A stretch of 64,000 bases of DNA from Labilibaculum antarcticum (GTDB lineage Bacteria > Bacteroidota > Bacteroidia > Bacteroidales > Marinifilaceae): contig NZ_AP018042.1 in assembly GCF_002356295.1 (NCBI RefSeq), positions 434,001 through 498,000 of the forward strand, given 5' to 3'. Below are positions 18,311-26,450 of the stretch, piece by piece (within the stretch, counting starts at the first letter, position 1; each line of letters begins with the position of its first letter). The notes under the pieces are model-generated. The model had not been told where the DNA came from and searched no databases. It was given only the letters and a program-made list of their open reading frames with translations. Both the position numbers and the translations under genes were made by a program.

Positions 18311-18420
18311 TTTTTGAACCATTCGACTTTTCAATTATAACACCCCTCTCCCTGTCGGGTCCTCGAAAACTTTCGGGATTCTCTCAAGATGGGTGGACTA
18401 TTACAACAGGCTTATTTTTG
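18311..18420. repeat. Dispersed repeat family A, copy 3
   Basis: Contains CATTCGACTTTTCAATT, CACCCCTCTCCCTGTCGGG and GACTATTACAACAGGCTTATTTTTG in the same order as 16250-16358, with an insertion of about 20 bases in the middle. It fills most of the 306-base gap upstream of the histidine kinase, and nothing else was seen there. Confidence 0.75.
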
Positions 18421-18464
18421 CCTTTTACCTTTATCCTTGATACTTGAACCTTGGAACTTGAACC

Positions 18465-19118
18465 TTATCTCCCTTCCCACTCCTGATAAAATTCATTAAG
18501 ATACACCTGCATAAAAGCATGACGTTTTTCGGCCATCGCTTTACCTGCATTGGTGTTCATCCGATCTTTCAGCAAAAGTAATTTTTCGTAGAAATGATTG
18601 ATGGTTGGAGCATCACTATTCTTGTATTCCTCTTTGCTCATGTTTAAATTTGGAGGGATGGTTGGATTGTATATTTCGCGGTTTTTATGTCCGCCATAGT
18701 TAAAAGTTCTGGCAATACCAATGGCACCAATAGCATCCATTCGGTCGGCATCCTGTACCACATCCAATTCTCGTGAATTGAATTTTTGAGTTTCTTTACC
18801 TCCTTTAAAAGAGATGTTATTAATGATGTTCTCAACATGAATAATAGTTTCCTCATCCACCGAAAGGGAAGAAAGAAATTCTCTGGCCAAACGCGGACCA
18901 ATTTCCTCGTCGCCATTGTGAAATTTAGAATCTGCAATGTCGTGCAGTAAGGCACCCAGCTCTACCACAAACAAATCTACCTTCTCGCTTCGGGCCAATT
19001 CTTTAGCCGATTTCCACACCCGGTAAATGTGCCACCAATCGTGCCCTCCTTCGGCATCGGCAAGTGTTTGTTTTACAAATTCAACTGTTTGGGCAATTAT
19101 ACTTTCCTTGTTCATCAT
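18465..19118 (-). CDS. HD domain phosphohydrolase
   Basis: 217 residues, YedJ-like HD superfamily metal-dependent phosphohydrolase. Predicted metal ligands are H30 (HDWWHIYRVW), H59-D60 (GALLHDIADSKF) and the aspartate of DADRMDAIG near residue 132. Likely cytoplasmic, acting on nucleotide or other phosphate monoesters; substrate unknown. The start follows the stop of the upstream alpha/beta hydrolase gene within three bases, so the two form one operon. Confidence 0.87.
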   Translation of the reverse strand: MMNKESIIAQTVEFVKQTLADAEGGHDWWHIYRVWKSAKELARSEKVDLFVVELGALLHDIADSKFHNGDEEIGPRLAREFLSSLSVDEETIIHVENIINNISFKGGKETQKFNSRELDVVQDADRMDAIGAIGIARTFNYGGHKNREIYNPTIPPNLNMSKEEYKNSDAPTINHFYEKLLLLKDRMNTNAGKAMAEKRHAFMQVYLNEFYQEWEGR

Positions 19119-19121
19119 TAT

Positions 19122-19661
19122 CTATTTATCAGCTTCAATTTGTTCTTCAATTATCTTTTGACAAAGCTTTTTCGCAAATTCCTCATCCTGATACAGCTCA
19201 TGTTCCTGATCATCAATCAAATTAAGATCCAACTCCAAATCCCGAAACCATTCTACCTCTGGTTTGTATCGATCGTTGGCCCCGAAATAAAGGGTACACT
19301 TACAATCTGGCTTTTCCTTTTCATATCTTAATCGAGTTGATGATATGGCATATAAGGTGGAGATTCTAAGGCCTTTTAACCCAGCTTTCCAGGCAATTAC
19401 TCCTCCTACACTAAAAGCAAGAACAATAACAGTCTGTTTCTCCTGCAATCCCAGTTTGTACACTCCCCTATCAATTCCTCCATTCACAAACCGCGCATGA
19501 AGCCTGCCTTCAGAATTATCCGACAAATCAAGATCCACCAATTTACGGGAATCGAAGAATTCAATTTTGAAGTGTGGATTTAATATCTTTAGATAACAAT
19601 CCATCCACTCAGCTTCTTCAAAGCCCCACAAATCGGATAAAATGATAAGTCGTTTCTTCAT
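19122..19661 (-). CDS. Small alpha/beta hydrolase-fold protein
   Basis: 179 residues. FSVGG places the candidate nucleophile S84 in a G-x-S-x-G-like elbow (first Gly replaced by Ala), with D130 in YFGANDRYKP and H154 in DDQEHELY as the other members of the triad. No signal peptide. Substrate unknown. First gene of the pair with the HD hydrolase. The first 20 bases of this gene and its leader are repeated at 22219-22438. Confidence 0.75.
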   Translation of the reverse strand: MKKRLIILSDLWGFEEAEWMDCYLKILNPHFKIEFFDSRKLVDLDLSDNSEGRLHARFVNGGIDRGVYKLGLQEKQTVIVLAFSVGGVIAWKAGLKGLRISTLYAISSTRLRYEKEKPDCKCTLYFGANDRYKPEVEWFRDLELDLNLIDDQEHELYQDEEFAKKLCQKIIEEQIEADK

Positions 19662-19800
19662 GTTGCAGTTTATTTTTGCGGTAGCGGAAGATAGGAAAAA
19701 TTGATATAAAATACCACATCCCCAGCCCCTTCTCCTAAAGGCGAAGGAGAGTTTTGATTTGCTCTAATTTGAAGAGGTGTTCTCTTCTCCTTCAGGAGCT
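19640..19800. repeat. Duplicated gene-start and leader segment, left copy
   Basis: ATGATAAGTCGTTTCTTCAT (the start of the hydrolase gene, read in reverse) plus its leader and a block from TACCACATCC to CTTCAGGAG. The same elements in the same order occur at 22219-22433. This copy lacks about 58 bases present in the other. Confidence 0.85.
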
Positions 19801-19905
19801 ATTCTTGATACACATCTTGAAGACGCTGTAATGATTAAAGAATTAAAAGTATAATCACGAAATTTTGACATTAAGTCTGGAGATCGGGACCCGTTAAGTG
19901 AAGGG

Positions 19906-19960
19906 GGTGTTAAGAACAAAAAGCTGTTTGAGCAAAGCGAGTTCTTTTTGTTTAACCACC
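19906..19960. repeat. Long hairpin element
   Basis: GGTGTTAAGAACAAAAAG and CTTTTTGTTTAACCACC are near-complementary arms (one bulge each) around a 20-base loop rich in GAGCAAAGCGAG. It is in a 590-base gene-free stretch. It could be a transposon end or REP-like element; I see no transposase. Confidence 0.5.
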
Positions 19961-20161
19961 GAACTAATAAAGGGTGATTGAGGACGTTGTCAATGATTTT
20001 TTGTTTCGTTTTTTATCCTAGCAAAAATGAAAAGCCCGTCCGGCTAAAGGACAAAAGATATTTCGAATAACAATTTAAAAGTTTTCTATGCGGACAATAA
20101 ATGGATATTTACTATCTGTATTTTAGAAGAAGTCCCAATAGCTATCAAAAAGGATTAGATT

Positions 20162-20200
20162 AAAAACCCCCAATGAAACAATTTGCTTCATTGGGGTTTT
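20162..20200. terminator. Bidirectional terminator next to kelch gene
   Basis: AAAACCCCCAATGAA and TTCATTGGGGTTTT are almost perfect arms around a 9-base loop. On the minus strand it lies 55 bases after the kelch gene stop and ends in T-rich sequence. Confidence 0.85.
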
Positions 20201-20255
20201 ACTAATTATGGCATAAAATCGTGCTTTTATAGAACCAGCACGACATGTCGAGTCT

Positions 20256-21248
20256 CTACGGTTTTGCTGAAAAAACCTCGATGGTATTCATATTTCCACC
20301 CCCTTGTTTTGGGCTACCTGCGGCAAAATAGATTTTATTCTTATAAAAAATCGCATTACTACCGTGTCTGCCTATTTGTAAGGGAGCTAGTAAGGACCAT
20401 TCTCCTGTTTCTAAATCAAGACATTGAGTTTCTGCGTATGCTTTTTTGCTCATTCCTTCGCCTCCCATATAAATAATTTTGTTGTCTATGGTGACAATTC
20501 CACCCGCTGCGGTGGGGACAGGAAGTGTGTTTTTATGCGTAAACCATTTACCCAATTTAAAATCATATTCATCAACAAAAGGGATGGTTGCCGTAAAAAA
20601 GGCACCAAAATTATCTTTGTAATGCACACTGGTATTTCTACCGCCAATGCAATACAACTTGTCGTTTACCACAATGGCTGAAAAATGATCGCGAACATGT
20701 GGGGCTTTGGTTAAGCTTTCCCATTTCTTAGTTTCCAAATCGTAGGTATCAAAAAGGTTTGTTGTGCCACTCGTATGTCCGTATTCAATTCCACATACCC
20801 TATAAATTTTATGATCGCGAATAAAGACACCTCCTCCACCTCTTCTCATTTCAAGAGGTATTTCAGCACCTTTTTCCCATTTGTCTTGCTTCGGATAATA
20901 GATCCAAATGTATTCACAAGGAGTCTCCTTTGGATAAGGCCCAGTCATAGCTCCAGCAAAATAAATTGCATCTTTGTACACCACTGCCTGAAAATGGTGC
21001 AGTTCTATTGGTGTTTTTCCTTTCGTTTCCCAACTATTCGTTGCCGGATCAAACACATTCACGGGCTTAATTCCTCTGCCACCAATCAAATAAAACTGAT
21101 CGTTAAATTCAACGAAAGCATTCTCATGACGTCCTACAACATCACCACTCGTTTCTATGATCTCCCAACTATAATCCTTTAAATTCTGTGCATTTATTGT
21201 TAAGGCAATTGTCAACAATACAAATGCGAGGTATATTTTTTTCATCAT
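20256..21248 (-). CDS. Kelch-repeat beta-propeller protein, exported
   Basis: 330 residues. The N-terminal MMKKIYLAFVLLTIALTINAQ is a signal peptide. The mature protein is built of about six kelch blades of roughly 48 residues, each with a hydrophobic strand, a GG pair (YLIGGRG, YCIGGRN, IYMGGEG) and a downstream W (NSWETKGK, KKWESLTK, GEWSLLAP). That predicts a six-bladed propeller in the periplasm. It may bind glycans or proteins; enzymatic residues such as those of N-acetylneuraminate epimerase cannot be confirmed by eye. It lies 49 bases downstream of the ThuA gene on the same strand. Confidence 0.85.
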   Translation of the reverse strand: MMKKIYLAFVLLTIALTINAQNLKDYSWEIIETSGDVVGRHENAFVEFNDQFYLIGGRGIKPVNVFDPATNSWETKGKTPIELHHFQAVVYKDAIYFAGAMTGPYPKETPCEYIWIYYPKQDKWEKGAEIPLEMRRGGGGVFIRDHKIYRVCGIEYGHTSGTTNLFDTYDLETKKWESLTKAPHVRDHFSAIVVNDKLYCIGGRNTSVHYKDNFGAFFTATIPFVDEYDFKLGKWFTHKNTLPVPTAAGGIVTIDNKIIYMGGEGMSKKAYAETQCLDLETGEWSLLAPLQIGRHGSNAIFYKNKIYFAAGSPKQGGGNMNTIEVFSAKP

Positions 21249-21297
21249 TTCCTAAATAGTAAGAATGAGCTGTTTTTTTCTGATTAACTTATTTCGG

Positions 21298-22104
21298 TTA
21301 ATCTTTGGACTTGTAAACTGGCGAAATTAAATTCTCTTTGGCTTGATATTTACTTTCGGCAGCCCAAGCAAATCCTCTTTTCAACAGAGTCCATACCGAA
21401 GGATTATCAAAATCTTTAGGTTCATGACCAATTGATAAGTTGTATACACGACCTTTTCCGTAATACTTTTTCCAAACAACCGGTATCACAGCACCTTCTA
21501 TCCATGAATCATGCTCCCCACTAAATGTTGTTGTTGCCAGCACCTTCGAATTTGGGTCTACCAACATGTAATATTGTTCCGTATTATCAACCTTAAAATC
21601 ACTCAATCCTTCTGTAATAGGATCTTCGGTATCACAAATATTGACTTCGTAATTAATTTTACCGCCAGGATGCGCAGCCCATTGTCCGCCCACCATGAAC
21701 AAATACTCCGACTGATCGCGAAACGAATCACCAATACCACCATGACAGCCAGCCAAACCTGTTCCGTTCTTCACTGCTTTCAGCAATCCTTTTACTTGTT
21801 CCTTGCTAATCTTTCCCATGGTCCACGATTGAATTACCAAGTCGGTTTCTGCCATCAATTTCTCATCGGTATAGGAATCTAAACTTTCGGATGTGGTGAT
21901 AATGGCTCCTTCACTCTTTAGCCATGGTGTAATTCTTTCAACAAATGCCTGTGGATTGTGACCTTTCCATCCGCCATATACAATCAGTACATTTTTGCCC
22001 TTTAAACTTGGCACTTTATGGGTCTGAGCAAAGCCAGATTCACTAATCACAAGACAAGAGGCAATTAATAGGGTAAATCGAATTGTTTTTAACATTACTT
22101 TCAT
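21298..22104 (-). CDS. ThuA domain-containing exported protein
   Basis: 268 residues with an N-terminal signal peptide (ending near FAQ, residue 27). The rest is a ThuA/glutamine amidotransferase-like flavodoxin fold: VLIVYGGWKGHNP (about 39-51), LAGCHGGIGDSF near 137, then GRVYNLSIGHEPKDF near 230, which are the conserved ThuA blocks. Such proteins accompany sugar-degrading loci and putative glycoside or cyclic-substrate metabolism, but catalysis is not defined. It probably forms an operon with the kelch gene, and both lie between the duplicated leader segments. Confidence 0.88.
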   Translation of the reverse strand: MKVMLKTIRFTLLIASCLVISESGFAQTHKVPSLKGKNVLIVYGGWKGHNPQAFVERITPWLKSEGAIITTSESLDSYTDEKLMAETDLVIQSWTMGKISKEQVKGLLKAVKNGTGLAGCHGGIGDSFRDQSEYLFMVGGQWAAHPGGKINYEVNICDTEDPITEGLSDFKVDNTEQYYMLVDPNSKVLATTTFSGEHDSWIEGAVIPVVWKKYYGKGRVYNLSIGHEPKDFDNPSVWTLLKRGFAWAAESKYQAKENLISPVYKSKD

Positions 22105-22218
22105 TCACTTTGGTTAATACTATTTGGCTGGTGGGCTAAATAAGTATATAAAAATAAGAAAATATCTTGTTTACACGGATAAAACTTACAATTCAATTTG
22201 TCTTTTATACTTGATAGT

Positions 22219-22433
22219 ATGATAAGTCGTTTCTTCATGTTGAAGTTAATTTTTCAAAGGATGAAAGACAGGGGAAATTGTTTTGTGCTTGAATAAAAAA
22301 AGGTTTAGAACAAAGCTTATGTTAGTGTTGTTTTGGAGTAAAAATACCACATCCCCCAGCCCCTTCTCCTAAAGGCGAAGAAGAGTTTTTATTTGCTCTA
22401 ATTTGAAGAGGTGTTCGCTTCTCTTTCAGGAGA
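22219..22433. repeat. Duplicated gene-start and leader segment, right copy
   Basis: Carries the same ATGATAAGTCGTTTCTTCAT gene start (now leading nowhere) and the TACCACATCC...TTCAGGAG block as 19640-19800. About 58 extra bases separate the two parts. Apart from this, the gap from 22105 to 22493 holds no gene. Confidence 0.85.
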
Positions 22434-22493
22434 AGAATGGAATGAGGTTTTTAATAAAAAATCATCTACTTTGCAGCATTATAAATTTGCCCT

Positions 22494-23216
22494 ATGCTTG
22501 AGAAGAAACAACCTATTTCGAATGCCAGCGAACAGCTCTTCCTAAAAGAACAGATTGAAGCTTTGCAAAAAGAGTTGGAAGTCATCGAGCAAAAAACAAA
22601 TGCTTTTGAATCCCTAGTTCGCACCAGTTTGGCTGAAGAATTAATTGAAGAACAAGAACTACGTATTCTCTACAAAAAACGACAGCAAGCCAAGAAGGAA
22701 AAAAGACTGGAACAAAAAAAGCGAGGTAAGAATTACAAAGAACCGATTGGAATTAAACCGATTATCAAAGCAAAAATCACCCCTTCGAGTACAGAGGAAC
22801 AAAAAGAAAAAAAGCGATTGTATCGGGAAGCCATGCTTCATGTTCATCCCGATAAATTTTCGATGAACGAAGAGAAAATTGATCTGGCAACAGAAGTAAC
22901 CAGTAAGCTGGTTGACATTTACAAAGCTGGCAACCTACAGGAGCTGCAGTTGTACCATACACATATATTTAGTGGCAATGCACTGAATCAGATAATTGAT
23001 ATTTATCCGGAGGCAAGAAAAATGATTCCTCAAGATTTATATCTGAAAAAAGAGAAAGAACAGCTGGAAGAATTGTTGTTTACAGCCAAAAACAGACATA
23101 CCTATAAAGTACTCACTGAATATCCTGATCCTCTCCTTTTTGTTGAAGAGTTGAGAGATTACTATGCCGATAAAATTACCAAATTGAGGAAGCGCACCAG
23201 AAAAGTTAAACCTTAA
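22494..23216 (+). CDS. J-domain-like protein with basic coiled-coil N-terminus
   Basis: 240 residues. The first 45 residues are a likely coiled coil, 60-95 a very basic stretch (KKRQQAKKEKRLEQKKRGK). Residues about 100-150 look like a J domain: YREAMLHVHPDKF has the essential HPD at 118-120, and the helix after it follows the family pattern. The C-terminal 90 residues are unassigned, and no zinc-finger or glycine-rich regions are present, so this is not canonical DnaJ. It could direct DnaK to nucleic acid or ribosomes because of the basic arm, but that is a guess. TAAATTTG at 22482-22489 is too near the ATG to be a clear promoter. Confidence 0.7.
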   Translation: MLEKKQPISNASEQLFLKEQIEALQKELEVIEQKTNAFESLVRTSLAEELIEEQELRILYKKRQQAKKEKRLEQKKRGKNYKEPIGIKPIIKAKITPSSTEEQKEKKRLYREAMLHVHPDKFSMNEEKIDLATEVTSKLVDIYKAGNLQELQLYHTHIFSGNALNQIIDIYPEARKMIPQDLYLKKEKEQLEELLFTAKNRHTYKVLTEYPDPLLFVEELRDYYADKITKLRKRTRKVKP

Positions 23217-23265
23217 ATTTCTGATAAAAACTCAGGGTGTTAACAATAATAAAATCTAAATATGA

Positions 23266-23955
23266 TTAACTAGTAGCAATTGCTGTTGTAGTTGCAGTAG
23301 AAGCCGTGATCATTAAAACAATTACAAACAGTAAGGCATCGTGAATTTCTTGAACTGCTCTCCCTACCTCAGAACTTAATTTAGCATTTTCAATAATTGT
23401 CTTAATCTTCTTTTTGTATTGCTTGGCTCTTTCCTTGCCATAAACCTCCTTATTTAAAGAACACATATCAATTAAGCTAATCAACATACTTTCCTTCAAG
23501 TCAAGATTACGATCATTTAAAAGGATATCATTCAGTCGTTTTCTTAGTTCGTTTTCGGGTTTTGCATTTATGGTTGGATACTTATCATTGGAAAATACCC
23601 AAAGTATCTTTTCTTCTTTTTTGCTTAGAATACCATCACCAATCAGCTTTTTTACTGTTTCCTCTGTGATGTATGAAATCTTGTTTCCGATTATCTCAAC
23701 CCAAGACTGTAAGTCTCTTTTCTTTTTTGAGTTTCGTATCTCAGCCATAAAATGATCAAGCAAAATATCTCCACAAGTCTTATGTGTATGTACCTCTATT
23801 TTCTTCTCCTTAATCTCAATCTTATTTTGCAACGAAAGCTCCAAAATAATAGCTCCTGCCAATCCATATTCGAAAGAAAAGGAATCTGCAATAAAGCTCC
23901 CTTTTTCATCATCTAATGCGAGAAGGGTTAATTGATCAACTAAATTTAAATTCAT
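23266..23955 (-). CDS. GPP34 family protein (GOLPH3-like)
   Basis: 229 residues. The N-terminus LVDQLTLLALDDEKGSF, the helical core, and the terminal ALLFVIVLMITAST hydrophobic helix fit the GPP34 family, whose eukaryotic members GOLPH3/Vps74 bind phosphatidylinositol-4-phosphate on Golgi membranes. Bacterial members are known, mostly in actinobacteria and a few other phyla; the bacterial role is unclear. The last 25 residues (TASTATTTAIATS) are a low-complexity tail after the hydrophobic segment. A single gene. Confidence 0.82.
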   Translation of the reverse strand: MNLNLVDQLTLLALDDEKGSFIADSFSFEYGLAGAIILELSLQNKIEIKEKKIEVHTHKTCGDILLDHFMAEIRNSKKKRDLQSWVEIIGNKISYITEETVKKLIGDGILSKKEEKILWVFSNDKYPTINAKPENELRKRLNDILLNDRNLDLKESMLISLIDMCSLNKEVYGKERAKQYKKKIKTIIENAKLSSEVGRAVQEIHDALLFVIVLMITASTATTTAIATS

Positions 23956-24008
23956 TGTATATTCTATTTATAAATCAGGATCAATTTACTAATAATAGCG
24001 CACAAAAA

Positions 24009-24040
24009 ATCCCAACAAAACAATTCGTTCCATTGGGATT
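24009..24040 (-). terminator. Terminator at end of GTPase/ABC ATPase cluster
   Basis: AATCCCAA and TTGGGATT arms enclose a 16-base loop, and on the minus strand the hairpin is followed by a T-rich tract, 55 bases past the stop of the small CxxC gene. The loop (ACAATTCGTTCC) is related to that of the hairpin at 20162. Confidence 0.7.
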
Positions 24041-24094
24041 AATATCTAATATTTCACCATAACAACACAACATATTGTGTCCCTACCAATCAAA

Positions 24095-24337
24095 TTAATA
24101 TCCTACTCCTGCAGCCATAATGTTATTAGGATCAAAAGCATGGCAAGGTGTAACACCGTGCACCATATCACATTTAGGACAATGTCCTTCAAACTCTTCC
24201 ATCAAGAAGGTTTCTTTGCAACCATGGCATTCAATATCCAAAGGCATTGGCATTAATTGCTCTGAAAAACCCATCATTCTTACTTTGTCAACTACTTGTT
24301 GTCCGTTCTCGAAACTTCCTGCGCATCCGTCATGCAT
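24095..24337 (-). CDS. Small CxxC/CxxC protein, last gene of cluster
   Basis: 80 residues with no signal peptide. Cysteines occur as C5, CHGC (38-41), CPKC (54-57) and C65, followed by HAFDPNNIMAAG. The two CxxC pairs 13 residues apart predict a zinc ribbon or rubredoxin-like metal site. No function is known to me. It is on the same strand as the three genes upstream and is 215 bases after the ABC ATPase stop, so it probably belongs to the same unit, perhaps as metal carrier. Confidence 0.65.
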   Translation of the reverse strand: MHDGCAGSFENGQQVVDKVRMMGFSEQLMPMPLDIECHGCKETFLMEEFEGHCPKCDMVHGVTPCHAFDPNNIMAAGVGY

Positions 24338-24433
24338 AATTTTATCCTCCTGTTTTTACAGATATGAGATTGTAGAAATGAATTCCCCAGTTTCAATATC
24401 CTATTTTATAATTTGCATTAATTTCTAATAAAA

Positions 24434-24482
24434 ACACCCCTCTGGCTATCGCCATCTCCCCTCAAAAAGGGAGAACTCTTAT
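24434..24482. repeat. Dispersed repeat family A, copy 4
   Basis: CACCCCTCTGGCTATCGCC and CCCCTCAAAAAGGGAGAACTC resemble the copies at 16290 and 18341. It lies between the CxxC gene and the ABC ATPase gene, inside the likely operon. Confidence 0.6.
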
Positions 24483-24551
24483 ACTATCATCTGTTTCTTA
24501 AATAAGAAGCAAATGCCATGCTATTTTTAATTAATAATTCATTATTCTTAA

Positions 24552-25580
24552 TTAAAACCCAATGTCTTCTTTTTTGATGATTTCGCCGTTACGAAGTCTT
24601 GTTCTCATGTTTTGTACCACAGAATCCATACGTTCCAAATCAACCAATAAATTTCTCTCTTCATCGCTGGTTTCAATCACTTTATGAATTCCACCATTCT
24701 TTATTACGATTCGCTTATCGCCCATTAACGCCAACATAGGATCGTGAGTTGCCATCAAAACAATCTTTTCTTCACCAATCAACAAGTCAAGTGCTTTTTT
24801 ACGATCGATACCTGCATTTTCAATTTCATCAATCAAAATAATCGGCGACTTGCTTAAAATAGCAGTATCCGCAATCATTAATGCTCTCGATTGTCCGCCA
24901 CTCAAACTTGTAATAGGAGTCGTCAACTCAAACTTTTCTCCGGCAAGCTTATTGGCTTGTTCAATTATCTTAGCAATAACACCTTCAATATCTTCAACCA
25001 GTCTACTTTGCGCATGTAATTCCAAAAACTCATAAACAGAAAGATCCATTACAAAGTTCATATTCTGCGATAGCTGTGCAACCAATTTATGTCCTGAACT
25101 TACCCGCCATTTTTTGTCTCCTATTTGTTCATTCACCAAAATGGTACGTGAAGTTGGAGTGTCATTTTGGGCCACCCATTCGATATCGGCCAGCAATCTA
25201 CTTTTACCCGATCCGGTAGGTCCAACAATACAAACAATCTCGCTTTTGCTGATTTTTAATTCACCAAACTGCTCAGCCTCGCCAGATTTATTGGTTCCGG
25301 GAAGAATGCTAATACTATGAACTCCATCATCCTCATCTTCACCTAAGAACTCCAACATCTGAGTAATGTATGTTGTCATCGAAGCCAATAGCTGATCTTT
25401 ATCAATGGCTCTATCTTCTGCCACCTCCTCATCATCTAAAAACTTCAGATAATCGATTAATTTATCATCAATCTGGCCATTGACCTTCAATGTATTCTCC
25501 TCAAAAAAACCGGGAAGAAAAGGATATTGCTCGAATAATTCGGCGATTGATTGTTGTTGTATATCTTGAACTGTGATCAT
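24552..25580 (-). CDS. Soluble ABC-type ATPase with DUF1858-like N-terminal domain
   Basis: 342 residues, no membrane segment. Residues 1-80 resemble a DUF1858-type fold (SIAELFEQYPFLPGFFEEN). The ABC domain (about 90-300) has a complete set of motifs: Walker A GPTGSGKS (120-127), signature LSGGQ (226-230), Walker B ILIDE (248-252) and the H-loop histidine H279. The nucleotide-binding machinery is therefore intact. There is no permease gene in the neighbourhood, and its partner genes encode cytoplasmic proteins. It may power a cofactor-handling step rather than transport. Separated from the GTPase gene by 127 bases with a hairpin. Confidence 0.85.
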   Translation of the reverse strand: MITVQDIQQQSIAELFEQYPFLPGFFEENTLKVNGQIDDKLIDYLKFLDDEEVAEDRAIDKDQLLASMTTYITQMLEFLGEDEDDGVHSISILPGTNKSGEAEQFGELKISKSEIVCIVGPTGSGKSRLLADIEWVAQNDTPTSRTILVNEQIGDKKWRVSSGHKLVAQLSQNMNFVMDLSVYEFLELHAQSRLVEDIEGVIAKIIEQANKLAGEKFELTTPITSLSGGQSRALMIADTAILSKSPIILIDEIENAGIDRKKALDLLIGEEKIVLMATHDPMLALMGDKRIVIKNGGIHKVIETSDEERNLLVDLERMDSVVQNMRTRLRNGEIIKKEDIGF

Positions 25581-25623
25581 GTTGTGTTTGTTTTAGCTTA
25601 TTAATCAGCACCAGATAAAGCAG

Positions 25624-25692
25624 GTGGCAAAATCATTAATTTTACAATTGACTCTGTCAGTAGCTCTGCACTCTGATAGTTTTTTGCCACTT
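25624..25692 (-). promoter_or_regulatory. Hairpin between GTPase and ATPase genes
   Basis: GTGGCAAAA (25624-25632) and TTTTGCCAC (25682-25690) are perfect complementary arms, extendable to 11 pairs with one G-U, around a 49-base loop. It lies in the 127-base intergenic space of the cluster. It could be a transcript-processing or attenuation structure, but there is no T-run in either direction consistent with a plain terminator. Confidence 0.5.
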
Positions 25693-25707
25693 GGGACTTT
25701 CTCCCTG

Positions 25708-26415
25708 TTACTTTTCCTCCTTCTTGTCGCTCATATCAATTTTGCGAACATTACCCATTTGGTAGCTTTCTCCAATTCGCGTTTCGCCCAAACAGTAGGA
25801 ACACAAAGCCGATGGCATTGAAAATCTCAATTTTTCACCCACTAAAGTCTTTATTTCAACTTTTTCATCGTAAAGCAAAGTACTTAACTCGTACGCGCCC
25901 TGTCCGGTTAATCCGTTTATATGCATAATGCTTGCTCCTGGATTAACTTGATTTACTCTTGATGCAAACACTTCTCTTTCCGCTTGCGATACAATATCAC
26001 CCTTTGTGATAATCACGATATCGGCACTCTTTAACATCGGCCCAATTTTCTTTGGCGTATTAATTCCACTCAAATTATCGATAACACAAACAGCGGTAAT
26101 ACTTTTTACATATGGAGAGCAACGGTTACACAAACCAGCACTTTCCGTGATTAATAAATCTAATCCTTCCTTAATTCCCCACTGAGTTACCTCTTCAATA
26201 TTACTTACAAAATAATGATCGGGACAAAGTGAACCGGACAATCCCTTCTTTACCTTCACTCCTGCCTTTTCATACAAAATATCATCATCGGTATAAAGGC
26301 AGTCAAATTTCACCACACCAACTTCTAATCCCCGCTTTTGCAACGAATCGATGGTCTTTAAAATCACTGCTGTTTTTCCTGATGATGGAGGTCCTGAAAC
26401 TGTAACTAAGTTCAT
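25708..26415 (-). CDS. HypB/UreG-like G3E GTPase with cysteine pairs
   Basis: 235 residues, SIMIBI-class P-loop GTPase of the type that inserts metals into enzymes (HypB for Ni hydrogenase, UreG for urease, CobW for cobalamin or zinc). Walker A is GPPSSGKT (8-15). The Walker B/switch region LLITESAGLCNRC has E91 and a C96-x-x-C99 pair, and TKGD (137-140) is the base-specificity motif. A second pair C205-x-x-C208 is near the end, with C64 in between. This cysteine content suggests metal binding, though the metal is unknown. No hydrogenase or urease genes are in the window. Confidence 0.8.
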   Translation of the reverse strand: MNLVTVSGPPSSGKTAVILKTIDSLQKRGLEVGVVKFDCLYTDDDILYEKAGVKVKKGLSGSLCPDHYFVSNIEEVTQWGIKEGLDLLITESAGLCNRCSPYVKSITAVCVIDNLSGINTPKKIGPMLKSADIVIITKGDIVSQAEREVFASRVNQVNPGASIMHINGLTGQGAYELSTLLYDEKVEIKTLVGEKLRFSMPSALCSYCLGETRIGESYQMGNVRKIDMSDKKEEK

Positions 26416-26450
26416 ATCTGGTTATTTTTAAATCTGTAATTTTAACAATA

